Program-made: the position numbers and the translations under genes | In this document: positions 33,120-43,549 of the stretch, one piece after another | Layout of the letters: each line of letters begins with the position of its first letter | How positions within the stretch are numbered: position 1 is the stretch's first letter | Notes under the pieces: generated by a model | Told to the model about the DNA's origin: nothing | What the model saw: only the letters and a program-made list of their open reading frames with translations | Database searches by the model: none | Assembly (NCBI GenBank): GCA_023548195.1 | Contig: JAJHZJ010000496.1 | Location: forward strand, 3,306,001-3,370,000 | DNA length: 64,000 nucleotides | Reading direction: 5' to 3' | DNA from: Bettongia penicillata ogilbyi | Lineage: Eukaryota; Chordata; Mammalia; Diprotodontia; Potoroidae

Positions 33120-33248
33120 TTTCAGTTAACACCATCAAGTACCTACTGTGCTCCAGGCACTAAGTTCTGGAGATATAAAAAAAGTAAAGTAAAATAATCC
33201 TTACTCACAAGTAATTCACACTCTAATGGGTTAGACAAGTGTGTACAG
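33120..33248 (-). repeat. L2 3' end, antisense
   Basis: 'caagtacctactgtgctcc', 'caggcactaagttctgg' and 'tcacactctaatgggttag'. Confidence 0.7.
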
Positions 33249-33254
33249 AATGAA

Positions 33255-33500
33255 TATAACAAGGCAGCTAGCTGGGTGGTATAGTAGATTAAGCACTGGG
33301 CTTGCAATCAGGAAGACTTGACTTCAAATCCAGCCTCAGACAATTACCAGCTATGAGACCTCGGGCAATCACTTAACCTCTGTCTGTCTCATTTTCCTCA
33401 TTTGTAAAATGGGGATTAGAAGAACATCTATGTCTCAGGGTTGTTATGAGGATCAAATGAGATGTTTGTAAAGTACTATATGACAGTAAACCGTTAAAAA
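33255..33500 (+). repeat. MIR/CORE-type SINE with marsupial head
   Basis: 'aaggcagctagctgggtgg', 'gacttcaaatccagcctcag', 'tgtaaaatggggattag', 'gggttgttatgaggatc'. Confidence 0.9.
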
Positions 33501-33504
33501 AAGA

Positions 33505-33572
33505 ATCAGATTTATTATGGAAGGGAATGTTGAAAACTAAAAATAAATAAATTGATAAAAAAAAATTTTAAA
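33505..33572 (+). repeat. LINE-1 3' terminus
   Basis: 'gggaatgttgaaaactaaaa' then 'ataaataaattgat' and A run. Confidence 0.65.
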
Positions 33573-34075
33573 GAATAAGCTTCATAGGTAACCAATGGAG
33601 AGATGCATGGAGGATGAGAGCAGGTTAATTAATTGCCTGCTCACATATGAAGGTAGCCAGCCTAAGGAGAGCATCTCAAAATTGCAGAATCAAAAAGAGA
33701 AGTAGTCAATAGAGCAAGAAATATGGATACTGCAAGACATCACCAGATTACTTCCAGCATCTTCCCAAAATTCTAAAAGAACTGAAGAAAAGCCTCCACC
33801 ATTTTGGGTACAAAAAAGGTGATTTCTTGGAGCATCTGGACAAGAATCTCACAAAATGAGAAGGTGTAGACCATGGAAGATACTACTCCCATTGGTGAGC
33901 TCTCATAGGAACATAGGATCATAGATTGAAGTCTAGTATTCTCAGACCATTGGTGAATCTGAGTAAGTTATCAAGGACTTCTGACATCCAAGGAGGCTTC
34001 CTGAATGACGGGCCATGCCTCAGAGTTGGAAAGGAAAGTTTCCTGCTATAGAAAAGCTTAAGACAATAATATTTC
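33573..34075. other. Unassigned; start may be antisense L2
   Basis: 33585-33635 ('gtaaccaatggagagatgca') resembles the antisense L2 ORF2 end. The rest is not recognised. Confidence 0.35.
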
Positions 34076-34079
34076 CCAT

Positions 34080-34220
34080 TCATTTGGTGTTTTATATCTC
34101 ATTACTTTACTCAGCATTCAGCGCAGGTTTGGGAGGAAGATTGTCAAAATATTATTACCTTTATTTTACAGATGAAGAAAATGAGACAGAGCATCTAGGG
34201 TCATGACTAGTAAACAGGAG
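34080..34220 (-). repeat. MIR fragment, antisense
   Basis: 'ttattttacagatgaagaaa' and 'gagacagagcatctagggtc'. Confidence 0.6.
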
Positions 34221-34237
34221 TGAGGGAGCATGGAACT

Positions 34238-34520
34238 CTTTCTTGTTGTGTTCATCCTTTGTTGCCAAAGAAGACCATGCCATCGGAGGAATGATGACGT
34301 GACTTGCACTTGACATTATGAGGGTCACCAGCCTCACTTCTCCAGAGTCACCTGAATCCAGTGACTTGATATTCCTCAGGATGACTGGAGATGGCCCAGG
34401 ATGCACTGGGAGACCTTGGACCCTTTAGGCCAAGATCTTTGCAGGTACTCACTTAGGGTGAAGCAATGCCCCTTCATTGAACAGATCTGTTTAAGAAGTA
34501 GCCAGGGCATGGTCCCTTTA
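34238..34520 (-). repeat. LINE-tailed repeat (family B), antisense
   Basis: 'tgtgttcatcctttgttgcc', 'aaagaagaccatgccatc', 'cacttgacattatgagggtc' and 'gatggcccaggatgcactgg'. Shares its end with the non-LTR element at 23.1 kb and with the copies at 35.2, 40.7, 43.1 and 45.0 kb. Confidence 0.75.
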
Positions 34521-34667
34521 ATGAGGCCAAGAAAAAGAAAGACATCAGGCTGGGAGGGAAACAGCAACAGTGACTACTGATGAAAGCCAGGAGGGTCCAG
34601 AAGAGTCCTTAGGCAGGGGCCCATTGGAGTCCCAGCTTCAGAGTGCTGTAGGTTTGAGGTTTGGGGA

Positions 34668-34712
34668 GAGGAAAAGACAGGGGAGGAGAGGGGAGAGGAG
34701 AGGAGAGGAGAA
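34668..34712. repeat. (GGAGA)n low-complexity
   Basis: Purine-only GGAGA/GGGGAGGAGA run. Confidence 0.85.
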
Positions 34713-34784
34713 TCTTTTGTAGAAGAATAAAAATACATTCAGGGAGAGGGGGAGGTCCAAACACATGATTTCATCCTTGAAGAG

Positions 34785-35420
34785 ACCACCTCCTGACTTC
34801 TCTGGCTTCTTTCCAAACTCAATTCAAATCTCATCTTCTGTCAGAACCAGTCTTCCCTTCCAGCCCTCCAACCAATCCTCCACCCCCACCTCACTGTCTT
34901 CCCTCTGAAATTACTTTTCATTCACACCTCTTGTATGTACATAACTATGCAAGGGGCAGCTAGGTGATGCAGTGGATAGAGTATCAGTGCAGGAGGCAGG
35001 AGGACCTGAGTTCAAATCTCACCTCAGACACTTGATACTCACTAATTGCATGACCTTGGGCAAGTCACTTAACCCCAATTGCCTCATCCTGGGTCATCTC
35101 TAGTCATCCTGATGAATATCTGGTTCCTGGATTCAGATGGCTCTGGAGGAGAAATGAAGCTGGTGACCTGCACAGCCCTCCCTCACTCAAAACAAAGTTA
35201 AGTGCAAGTCGTGTCATCATTTCTCTGATGGCATGGTCTTCTTTGACAACGAAGGATGAACACATGCATACCTACGTGAATCTTTTTCTTTTACGCTTTA
35301 GAATGGAAGCATCTTGAGAGCAGGGACTAGGCTTTGCCTTTTTTTGTAGCCCTGGTGCTTAGCACAATACTTGGCACATGGTAATCACTTAATAATTGCT
35401 TGCTGACTGACTGTTTTTGA
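34785..35420 (+). repeat. L2 3' UTR split by a SINE
   Basis: The left part (34785-34953) has 'ctccaaccaatcctccacc' and 'tcttgtatgtacataact'. The right part (35276-35420) has 'tttagaatggaagcatcttg', 'gagcagggactaggc' and 'acttggcacatggtaatc'. The two halves are one L2 3' UTR. Confidence 0.8.
34954..35275 (+). mobile_element. tRNA-headed SINE with LINE-like tail (family B)
   Basis: Head 'ggggcagctaggtgatgcag', B box 'gagttcaaatct', 'gggcaagtcacttaaccc', then a body unlike the common SINE here and a tail 'catggtcttctttgac' then 'aacgaaggatgaacac'. It is inserted in the L2 3' UTR. Confidence 0.85.
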
Positions 35421-36175
35421 TGAGCTAGTCTGTATTTTGTTTTGTACTGTTTTCTTTGTAATTTTTTTGGTTATTGGTAATGACTGTATGGGAAGGAAAG
35501 AGAAAGGACTCATAAGGAAATAAAATTGATGGGAGAATGACAACTTTAAAAACAGAAAAGGATGGGGAGCATAGAAACCTAGCCTTGAGTATTTATTCCA
35601 AAATGAGTGCCACCAATATTGCCAAAATGCAAGCTGTGACAGGATGAACTCGTTCTACCAAGGAGCTTTCTCTGAAAATCAGCCCAAGGAACTCTGGGAT
35701 GCAAACTGTTCAGGCTGTGGTCAGAATCTTCATTTTCTCTGTATCTAAAGATACAAAGAATTGGAATTCTGAGACTGACTGTCTTGGCAAGTGGGCTCCT
35801 CAGGGAGATCTTTACAGCCATCAGGAAGCTGAGTCATGTTCCCGTCCTCCATGAAAGCCTTCCCACCATCCAGCCTTGCAGGACTACATCATCACAGTGG
35901 GGGGAGGGGACTTTCAATCTCCACTTTGGGAATTCTCAATGAAATGATTTTCAATATTTTATTAAAATACCCCTTGATTATTATAATATTAATATTTAAC
36001 AAGGTAATTGTGGTTTCCTATTAAGAGATGAATTTTTGTACATGTAATTCCTCTGCTGAATTTTTTTTTAAATAGAGAAATGCCTAATCGTAATATACAA
36101 AAATAATACAGAATGATTTAGGTGATTGTCTGATCTGTGTTGTATCTGGCATGGTACCTTAGACTGGTTTTATAT
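35421..36175. other. Unassigned sequence
   Basis: 35580-35900 has balanced composition and an 80-codon minus frame without recognisable motif. 35940-36110 is A/T-rich. Confidence 0.35.
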
Positions 36176-36179
36176 GTCT

Positions 36180-36440
36180 CTGAAATGAGTTAAGATCTTA
36201 GGATTAGACTTGGAAGGAGAGTCAGGGGTCATTTAGTCCTACCCCCTTAGTTTTACAGGTGGGGAAACTCAGTCCTGGATTGGGGAAGTGATTTGTGTGA
36301 GATCAGAAAAGATCGAAGGGTCGTAAGCACCTAGAATCATACATCACTTACCGGCTGTTTCCTCCTCTGCTAATTGAAGGTATTGGACAATGACTTCCAA
36401 GGTTCTTTCCAACTCTAAACCTATGCTTCTAGGATCCCAC
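36180..36440 (-). repeat. MIR-like pieces
   Basis: 'agtcaggggtcatttagtc', 'tttacaggtggggaaactc' (minus order), followed by a MIR 3' type phrase 'ggttctttccaactctaaac' on the plus strand. Confidence 0.5.
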
Positions 36441-36474
36441 ATAGAGGGGTAAGGGAACCTAAGCCAACCCCCAT

Positions 36475-36830
36475 TCTCTCATTGTTTTATATCCCAACAC
36501 TTAGCACAATTCATGGTATGTATTCAGGTGTTTTGGTCATGTCCAACTCTCTATGACCCCATTTGAGGTTTTCTTGGCAAAGATACTGGAATGGCTTGTC
36601 ATTTCCTTCTCCAGCTCATTTTACAGATGACAAAACGGAGACAAACAGAGGTAAGTGACTTCCTCAGGGTCACACAGCTAGTGAGTGTCTGAGGCTGGAT
36701 TTGAACTCAGGAAGATGAGTATTTCCGACTCCTGATCTGGTGCTCTGTTCACTACAGCTCCACCTAGCCACCCCTCAGGGTATGGAGCAAGCACTTAATA
36801 AAAATGTCGTTGATTGGTCATAGGAGTATA
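36475..36830 (+). repeat. L2 3' end split by a SINE
   Basis: 'cccaacacttagcacaattc' on the left, 'gagcaagcacttaataaaaa' on the right. TCATGGTATG / TCAGGGTATG flank the SINE. Confidence 0.8.
36521..36774 (-). mobile_element. Marsupial tRNA-derived SINE with target-site duplication
   Basis: 'gaccccatttgaggttttct', 'gacaaaacggagacaaac', 'gtcacacagctagtgag', 'gatttgaactcaggaag', 'ctccacctagccacc'. The 10-bp flanks at 36511-36520 and 36775-36784 match at 9 of 10. Confidence 0.92.
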
Positions 36831-36849
36831 GATAGAGAGCAGGAAGGGT

Positions 36850-36970
36850 CAATGTCAAATTCTCAGTCAATGTCCTTACTCTAGAGGAAAGGAAACTAAG
36901 ACTCAGGGACAGGAAGAGATTTGTCCAAAATCACGCAAGTAGGATCGTAGGGCCCTAGCTGCCAAATGTA
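36850..36970 (-). repeat. MIR fragment, antisense
   Basis: 'aggaaactaagactcaggg' and 'tttgtccaaaatcacgcaag'. Confidence 0.6.
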
Positions 36971-37139
36971 AGGGAAATCAACTCAAAAGCCCACATGAAA
37001 CCCAAAAGGGTGATGGAGTGCAGGGCTGGGGGTGGGGGGGGGGGGCGGTACACAAGGAGACACGTTGTCACATAACCACTGTGAAAACTTGTATCAATTG
37101 ACTACTTCTTAGAAAGATACTTGATAAAAGGATTTTCTT

Positions 37140-37860
37140 TTTATTTTTCCCCCAATATAGGGGATGGGATGGTGAAAAATAGTTTAATTAACTGAAAACA
37201 TTAAATCTGAAAAAAAAATAATCATCTCCAAAGTCATCCTCTAATGCCACACAGAATCTTGGGGAACTAGGAGAGGGATGGTGGTGATTGTGGAAGGGCT
37301 CTTGCGGTCTGTGGCAGGGGAGCCAAAGTCCTGGCAGGTCCTCCCAAGCTGGAAAGACTCTGAACACAGGCCCAGTGACAGACTGTGAGTCTGTTGTCCC
37401 TGGACATTTCTGACTAAGCCCAGGGAGACATGTTACTGCATCGACCTTGGGGGTTTGGCCACAGTAACTGGAATGGCAACAACCACTCTGAGAAGTGGGT
37501 GTGGTCTGCATCTGTGTTGATGGAGTGATGGAAGGGGTATCCAGGCTGTCCCAGGTCCTTCACGTCATGAAGAAGTCACAGGTTCCCCCAGTTTGCTCCC
37601 TGGTTTAGGCAGGGCACCTCTTTCCTTGATGTTACCTGAAAAGGCCTCCTCCCTTGGGGAGAAGTGGGGACACAACCCTCTGAGCTCCTTCTGAATTCTT
37701 CTCCAGGGTGGGCGGCCAGGAGCTGCTGAGGTTCTATGGCAACACCCTTCCAAGCATCTTTCAAAGAAGCACTGTGGGGTTTTTTCTCCTCTGAAGTGTC
37801 TAATCTGGCAGCTTTGCAGGCCACTGCCTACATCCAAACAGTTCTCCATTCAAGCTGGGC
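37140..37860 (-). other. GC-richer stretch, possible decayed retrocopy
   Basis: Richer in G+C than neighbours. On the minus strand it carries overlapping open frames of 94, 82 and 107 codons in different phases. One contains 'ASLKDAWKGVAIEPQQLLAA' and another ends 'VALEDDFGDDYFFFRFNVFS'. Past the last frame (minus strand) lies GGGGGAAAAATAAAAAG at about 37137-37153, a polyadenylation-like end. A frameshifted processed pseudogene would look like this, but I recognise no parent protein. No SINE or LINE signature explains it. Confidence 0.2.
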
Positions 37861-38384
37861 AGTTGGAACCCAAGATTAGTGGAAAATTCGGTTGGAGCCC
37901 AAAGGGAGGGCTTTCTTCCCTACCCAGCTTAAGGGGTTGTGTTGTGTGCCCTGAGGATGCCAGAGGGAGAGGACCCAGCAGACAAGTCATATAAGATGTC
38001 CATTATGACCAATTTTACAGGAAGGGTAAAAAAAAATTTTTTAAAGAGTCTACCAACTTATAAGAAATACGTACCAGGTGGCTTCCAACAGCTTCTTACT
38101 CTCCCTGAAATTTCTTCTTACCAACCAAAGCCCTCATCTTTCCCCAAGGAGGCCTCTCTCAATGCCCCAGCTATTTCTGAACTAAGAGCAAGCTTTCTTA
38201 GTGAGCATCAATTTTTTAAAGAGGGAAGCTGTGGGTGCAAAGAAAGGCAAAATGCAAAAGGGAACTCGTATTCTAATCTAAAGATGCAAACAGTGCAAGA
38301 AAATAGAAATAGAAATTAAAGTGATAGCTAGTGTATCCAAAGCCTGCCCATTTGTAAGGAGCTGGAGATGTGAATATAGAAAAT
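37861..38384. other. Unassigned sequence
   Basis: A 126-codon plus frame (37939-38319) begins 'MLCALRMPEGEDPADKSYKM' and has no recognised family, no clear splice context and a low-complexity A/T break at 38028-38044. Not called as a gene. Confidence 0.3.
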
Positions 38385-38625
38385 GAAACAATCTTTGCCC
38401 TCCAAGAGAATGCCACTTCCCTGGCGCTCTCCCCTTCCTCCAGAGATTACCTTTGATTTACACAGTATATATTATACATGGCCATAATCATCTTATATTA
38501 CCTTCCCTTTTAGAATGTAAGTTTCCTGAGGTCAGGCAATGAATTTTGTCTTTCTTTGTGCCCCCAGAACTTAACATAATACCTTCCACAGAGTAAAACA
38601 CTGAGCAAATTGCTTGATTGATTGA
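38385..38625 (+). repeat. L2 3' UTR
   Basis: 'ttttagaatgtaagtttcct', 'gaggtcaggcaatgaatttt' and 'gcaaattgcttgattgattg'. Confidence 0.8.
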
Positions 38626-38720
38626 TTCACTGGGAGCACTGGAATTAGAGACCTTGGATTCAAGTTCTGGTTCTGGCTCCGCCACTCACACCTGTGCGAC
38701 CTGTCCTCAAAGAAGGCAGA
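38626..38720 (+). repeat. MIR fragment
   Basis: 'gaccttggattcaagttctg' and 'ccactcacacctgtgcgacc'. Confidence 0.55.
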
Positions 38721-39134
38721 CACCACGCTTCAATGGCTCTATCTGCTATTATAGTCAAGTCTCTCTGGACTGCTTGCTGCCTGAGATCTGCTGGATATTG
38801 TGCATAGCCCTGAATCATTCCCCATCAGCTTGACTAGTCAATCAACGTCTGCTGCTTCGACAAAAATAGGACAATGAAAACCTTATCTGGCCCATTATAT
38901 TGAGGCAGCTCCAACTATGCTTCATTTCACTTCCCAATTCCTCCTCTGGGGGCACAATCAAATCAGTCCTGCCATTGTTCCTGCATGGGATGTATCAACC
39001 TCCTCCTCCTCCTCCTCCACTATGACTCCACTCACCATCCCTATAGCTTTCCAAAGCAAAATGTCCTTCTGGGGCTATGAGTGCTGTGTCTCCTCATTAG
39101 ATCATAAACTTCTTGAAGAAAAGGTCTCCACTTT

Positions 39135-39173
<39 letters not shown>

Positions 39174-39300
39174 TTGGAGCCTGACACATTCTATGGAACA
39201 AGGATAGGTGCCAGAGCTATGATTTGAGTGGCATAGGAAACTAACTCCCAGGTGAGGGAACTATCTTCCAATACAAGTTATGTCTTCCCTACAACTTACC
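38721..39300. other. Unassigned with two microsatellites
   Basis: (TCC)6-type run at 38999-39018 and (TA)16 at 39139-39171. Around them there are L2-like phrases ('gatcataaacttcttgaag', 'gagcctgacacattctatg'). Confidence 0.6.
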
Positions 39301-39450
39301 ATCTTAAAGAATTGTCTAGAGCTTTGAGATGATGAATGAATTGCCCACTGTCACATGACCAGCATCAGGACTTGAAACCAGATCTTCCAGGCTTAGCCAA
39401 CTTTCTAAGAACTGTGCCACACTGAGATGCCTAGTAAATGCTTAATAGGT
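39301..39450 (-). repeat. MIR-like fragment, antisense
   Basis: 'ttgcccactgtcacatgacc' and 'cttgaaaccagatcttccag'. Confidence 0.5.
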
Positions 39451-39955
39451 ACTTTTTCCTTCCTTCATCAAACAAAGGAAGGATGTCTGGCTGGCCCAGT
39501 GCTGATGGGAAGTTCAGCCAGATGATGACACTAGCATGCCCCATAACTTCCTGGGGCCTTGCCAGACCTAGAAAAGCTCTTAAAATCAAGACTAAATAAA
39601 CAGGAGATCTGGTTGGTTTGTCCCTTAGTATAGGATTCAACCCCACAGAGAAAGGTCTTTCCTTTGAATAAGCCTGGACCTTTCAACAATTAAGCTACAT
39701 ATAGCTTTAGGGTATAGTGGCAAGGACAGTGTTGGCCTGAGGAATTTGCTCTATGTGGGATGCAACATGGGCAGGAAGAGTAGGTATGAGGCAGGTGAGA
39801 TCACACTGACAAGCCATGTGAACTGTGACATTGTTTCCTCGTTGGTAAAATCAAAATAACAACACCTGCTCTGTCTCCTGCCAAAAGTTCATTGGCTTCA
39901 GAGCTAGGTGACAACTCAGAGGGTTGTCACAAATGAGAAGATGCGATTTGGTCAG
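39451..39955. other. Unassigned sequence
   Basis: No gene or repeat recognised. Confidence 0.35.
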
Positions 39956-40290
39956 AGTCAATCAAGAATGAACTTTGGTGCAACAGGAAGAGGGCTGGAT
40001 CTGGAGCCAGGGGACCTGGGCTCACATTTGGAAACAGAGGACCTTGTCCTGCTCTTTATGGCCTGGGGGATCTTGGGAAGATCAAGTCATCTCAGGCCTT
40101 GGGCTCCTTATCAATGACCTCTGATCTTATTAGCAGGTGGACCTCTGCTTCCTCTGGGGTATTCCATATACCCCATTTCCAAAATGGAAGTTCTTGGAGG
40201 GCAAGAAAACTGTTTCCTTTTTGTTTTTGCATTCTCATCACCTAAAATGCTGCTTGGCATAGGTGTTTAATAAATGCATAATACTTCAGG
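39956..40290 (+). repeat. MIR fragment then L2 3' end
   Basis: 39975-40110: 'ctggagccaggggacctgg' and 'gatcttgggaagatcaag'. 40170-40290: 'tggaagttcttggagggcaa' and 'ggtgtttaataaatgcata'. Confidence 0.65.
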
Positions 40291-40299
40291 GAGCACTTC

Positions 40300-40660
40300 T
40301 TTTTGGTGTTCATTTATCATACATCTGCCATATGCTAGGCACCAAACTAAGTAGGGAGGATGGAATGGGTCTAGACTTGGTATAAAGAGCGGCTAGTGAG
40401 GAAACTCCCTGAACCAATGAAGATCAATACCTGCTTAGAATTGTCTGGGGGTGCTGAGAGGTCAGTTACCTAGCCCAGAGACACAGGGTCAGTATGTGTT
40501 TGAGTCATGACTTGAAACCCAGGTCTTTATGACTCAATCCAGTTCTCTATCTACTATCCTACCTCTCAGGTAACTCTAGATAACTCTCTAGTACCTCAGG
40601 CAATGAGAGTACAGATTAGTCAATCAACAGGCATTTATTAAATAAATGTCTACTACATGA
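40300..40660 (-). repeat. L2 3' end and MIR fragments, antisense
   Basis: 'catacatctgccatatgcta' and 'ggcaccaaactaagtagg' (L2 terminus complement), MIR-like 'tagcccagagacacagggtc' at 40470, and 'caggcatttattaaataaat' at 40628. Confidence 0.55.
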
Positions 40661-40795
40661 CAGGGAGGAGAAGTGAGGCTGGTGACCTGCACAGCCCTCC
40701 CTCACTTGAGGCAAAGTCAAGTGCAAGTCACGTCATCCTTCCTCTGATGGCGTGGTCTTCTTCAGCAGCGGACAAACACAACAACGATGTGAGGG
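40661..40795 (+). repeat. LINE-tailed repeat (family B), 3' part
   Basis: 'agtgaggctggtgacctgc', 'gcacagccctccctcactt', 'gcaagtcacgtcatcc' and 'gatggcgtggtcttcttc', the same tail as at 35.2 kb. Confidence 0.75.
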
Positions 40796-40869
40796 GTCTT
40801 TGCCAGGCTCTGGGAAGACTGAGACAATCTATTTTCACAGCACTTACATTGTAACGGACTACAAGGTGG

Positions 40870-41108
40870 AATACTGCTGTTTTTTCAATCGTGTTTGATT
40901 TTTCATGACCCCATTTGGGATTTTCTTAGCAAGGATACAGGAGTGATTTGCCATTTCCTCCTCCAGTTCATTTGACAGATAAGAAAACTGAGGCAAACAG
41001 GATTCAAGGACTTACCCAAGGTCACGCAGCCAATAATTTGAACTCAGGAAGATGAGTCTTCCCGATCCCAGGCCTGGCATTCTATCCACTGCACCACCTA
41101 CCTGCCCA
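40870..41108 (-). repeat. Marsupial tRNA-derived SINE, full length
   Basis: 'tcatgaccccatttgggatt', 'gaaaactgaggcaaacagg', 'aaggtcacgcagcc', 'tttgaactcaggaagatgag', 'gcaccacctacctgcc'. Confidence 0.9.
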
Positions 41109-42084
41109 AAATGTAATGGGGGCTGGTCAATAAGCCTGCATAGACTGAATCAGTAGACTTGGCTAATCTACTTCCAGAGAATGGTGATGATATGTAAATC
41201 AAACTGCCTTGGAGATCCTTGGGAGCCTGAGAAGACATTCGTAACCCCTGATTGTCTCTGGATGCGTCTAAGAATCCAGCCTCTGCTCCATGTGCCTTGA
41301 CCTAACAGAGAGAAATCCGCTCACTTCTTCCTGCTAGACAGTGTCCAGTGAGAGCTGATGCTATGTTGTCAATGTCGCCCACCCAGGATTTAGGAAAATG
41401 AGCCTCCATCTGTTTCCTCTGTATTTGCTCTTTGATTTTACATGAAGGAAGGGTGGATTTCAAAAGGTCAGGAGAAAAAGAAACCTGAAGTCTGAAAGTC
41501 CAGCCATTCTGAGCATTACAACCGGCTCAGCGCTGATGCCCTGGGAAGGAGGAGGGATTGCAGGTCCCAACCCAGTGGTAGCCACATGCCAAATATAAAC
41601 ATTAAATTGGCAGAACTAGGGCTACAGAAAAAATATGCTGAGTCTGAGCCATTCCCCCAAAGACTGATGTGTAGGGAAGAGGCTGCCTCTAAAATGTTGG
41701 AGGAAGGGGAATACTTGTACTTTTGTTCCTGGTATATCCTCAAAGTAAACATCTCTTTGTAAAAACTGATTGATTCTCATTGGTTAAATGGACTAGGGAT
41801 CTATTACTGATACCTAACCATTCTAGACACTTCTAGAATATGGTTCTAGTTGATAAAAGTAAGGACATTCCAATTTTTCAAGGGTTCCCCTAGAATCCTG
41901 AGGGAGAGATGTAACCAGCCTGGCTCTGGTGTAGGGGACCCAGAGTACCTGTGGCAAAAATATCCCTGCACTCAAGGAATAGCTTTCCTATTCTTTTAAG
42001 TTCATGTTCTCCACTACTTGGGCAGCCTAGAACGCTAGACAGTGTCTCCAAAGCTGAACTTGAAGGCTAGGTTGGTATATACTT
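41109..42084. other. Unassigned sequence
   Basis: 41150-41480 and 41500-42000 show no repeat signature. A 78-codon minus frame at 41516-41752 is not recognised. Confidence 0.35.
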
Positions 42085-42275
42085 GAGAAGAGGAAGGGGA
42101 GAAGAAGGAGGAGGAGGAGAAGAGAGAGGAAGGAGGAGGAAGGGAAGGAGAAAGAGGAAGGAAAGAGAAGAGGGAGGGAGAGGAGAAAAAGGGAGAAAGG
42201 AGAGGAGGAGGAGGGAAGAGAGAGAGGAATGAGAAGAGGAGGAGGAGGGAGGAGAAAGAGGGAGGAGGGGGAGAA
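42085..42275 (+). repeat. Polypurine tract (GGA/GAA)n
   Basis: Uninterrupted A/G for 145 bases (42085-42229), one T at 42230, then A/G to 42275. The 100- and 83-codon minus frames are artefacts. Confidence 0.97.
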
Positions 42276-42634
42276 CAAGGAGGAAGACTCAAGGAGGGGG
42301 AGGAAAAGAGCTCCCTGGCAGTCTCCTGCTTGATCACCTTTCTGTAGTCAGTGTTTTATGAGGTCTGAAACCAAAGTCAACACCAAGGAGGAGCCAGGGA
42401 CGCTGCTTTTCCCAAAGGTTAAAAGTAATAAGATGGCTCATTGTGTCCTTTAGTCTGACTTTTCACCAGCTAATATGATGTTCTCAGGGAAAATTATCCA
42501 TATCATTTACATGTAAATGTTCTTTCTAAAAATATCCACTTTATGCAGAGAGAGAAAGAGAAAGACCCTTTCAAGTGTGCAAAGTGAACACAACGTTTCA
42601 AATCTTATCGCCAGGCTGTTTAATATTCAGAGGA
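42276..42634. other. Unassigned sequence
   Basis: No repeat or gene recognised. Confidence 0.4.
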
Positions 42635-42860
42635 CAGCAGCTTGGCACCATAGAAAGGACCCTCAGTTCTAATCAAAGGACCCAAGTCTGAATGCTGGTT
42701 CTGCTGCCAGACAGGTCACTTGACTTGCCAGGTCATTAGAGTGCCTGACAACCTCTGCAGACCTCAGTTTCCTTATCTCCAAATGAGGAGCTTGGACCGC
42801 ATAGCTCCTGGTATTTATTCCAGCTCTGAATCAATTCTCCAATGCTACCTCCCTTTTTGG
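42635..42860 (+). repeat. MIR-type SINE
   Basis: 'gaatgctggttctgctgcc', 'gacctcagtttccttatctc' and 'aaatgaggagcttggacc'. Confidence 0.75.
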
Positions 42861-43028
42861 GGGGCCATAATTTCCTCATCCATAAATTGAAAGAACTAGA
42901 TTATTCATTCAGTCAATAAGCATTTATTAAGCACCTATTGTGTGCTAGTCAGTGTACTAGGAGCTAGGGATACAAAGAAAGGCAAAAGGCAGTCCTTGCC
43001 CTCAAGCCCCTACAATCTAATAGGGGAA

Positions 43029-43549
43029 ACAAGATGAGGCAGCTGGATGGTGCAGTGGATAGAGAGCTCTGGGCCTGAAGTCCAGAAGATCTAAGTTCAA
43101 ATCCGACCTCAGATCCTGTCTGTGTGACCCCGATTGTTGCTGTTTTCTGTCCTTCATTCTCAAAGTCGTGTCCCAGGTGAGGTCATAACTTCAAATGAAT
43201 TGGATTTGAGTGAGGCAGGGCTGTGCACCATCACCAGTCTCACTTTGTCCTCCAGAGCCATCTGGGTCCAGTGGCAGATAGACCAGGACGACTGGAGATG
43301 GCCCTGGATGCAGCGGCAAGCCTTGGCCTTTTTGAGCTAAAGCATTTCCCAGGTCTCAATTTGATAGAGGCAATGTCTGTTCAGCTGGGCAAGTCGTTCA
43401 AGCTCTGTCTGCTTCGGTTTCACCATCTGCAAAATGGGGATGATTATAGAACCTACCTCCCAGGGTTCTTTTGAAGATAAATGAGACCGTAATTGTAGAG
43501 CTCTTGGCACATAGTAAGCACTATAGAAATATTATTTATTATTGCTACA
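43029..43549 (+). repeat. MIR/CORE-type SINE, nested in L2
   Basis: Left part 43030-43128: 'gaggcagctggatggtgcag', 'aagttcaaatccgacctcag', 'gtctgtgtgacccc'. Right part 43385-43549: 'gggcaagtcgttcaagctc', 'ctgcaaaatggggatgatta', 'ttggcacatagtaagcac'. Confidence 0.85.
43129..43384 (-). repeat. LINE-tailed repeat (family B), antisense, nested in the MIR
   Basis: 'ttgctgttttctgtccttca', 'ttctcaaagtcgtgtccc', 'gaattggatttgagtgaggc' and 'gatggccctggatgcagc'. Confidence 0.8.

Noticed and set aside
34954..35030. tRNA-like sequence with a B box at a SINE head, considered as a tRNA gene
   Set aside because: It runs directly into a SINE body, has no cloverleaf 3' half, and the same head recurs in other repeats here.
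37939..38319. 126-codon plus frame considered as an exon or small gene
   Set aside because: No splice context or family resemblance; composition changes abruptly at an A/T run inside it.
42027..42337. Ser/Pro/Leu/Phe-rich minus frames
   Set aside because: Antisense translation of the polypurine tract.
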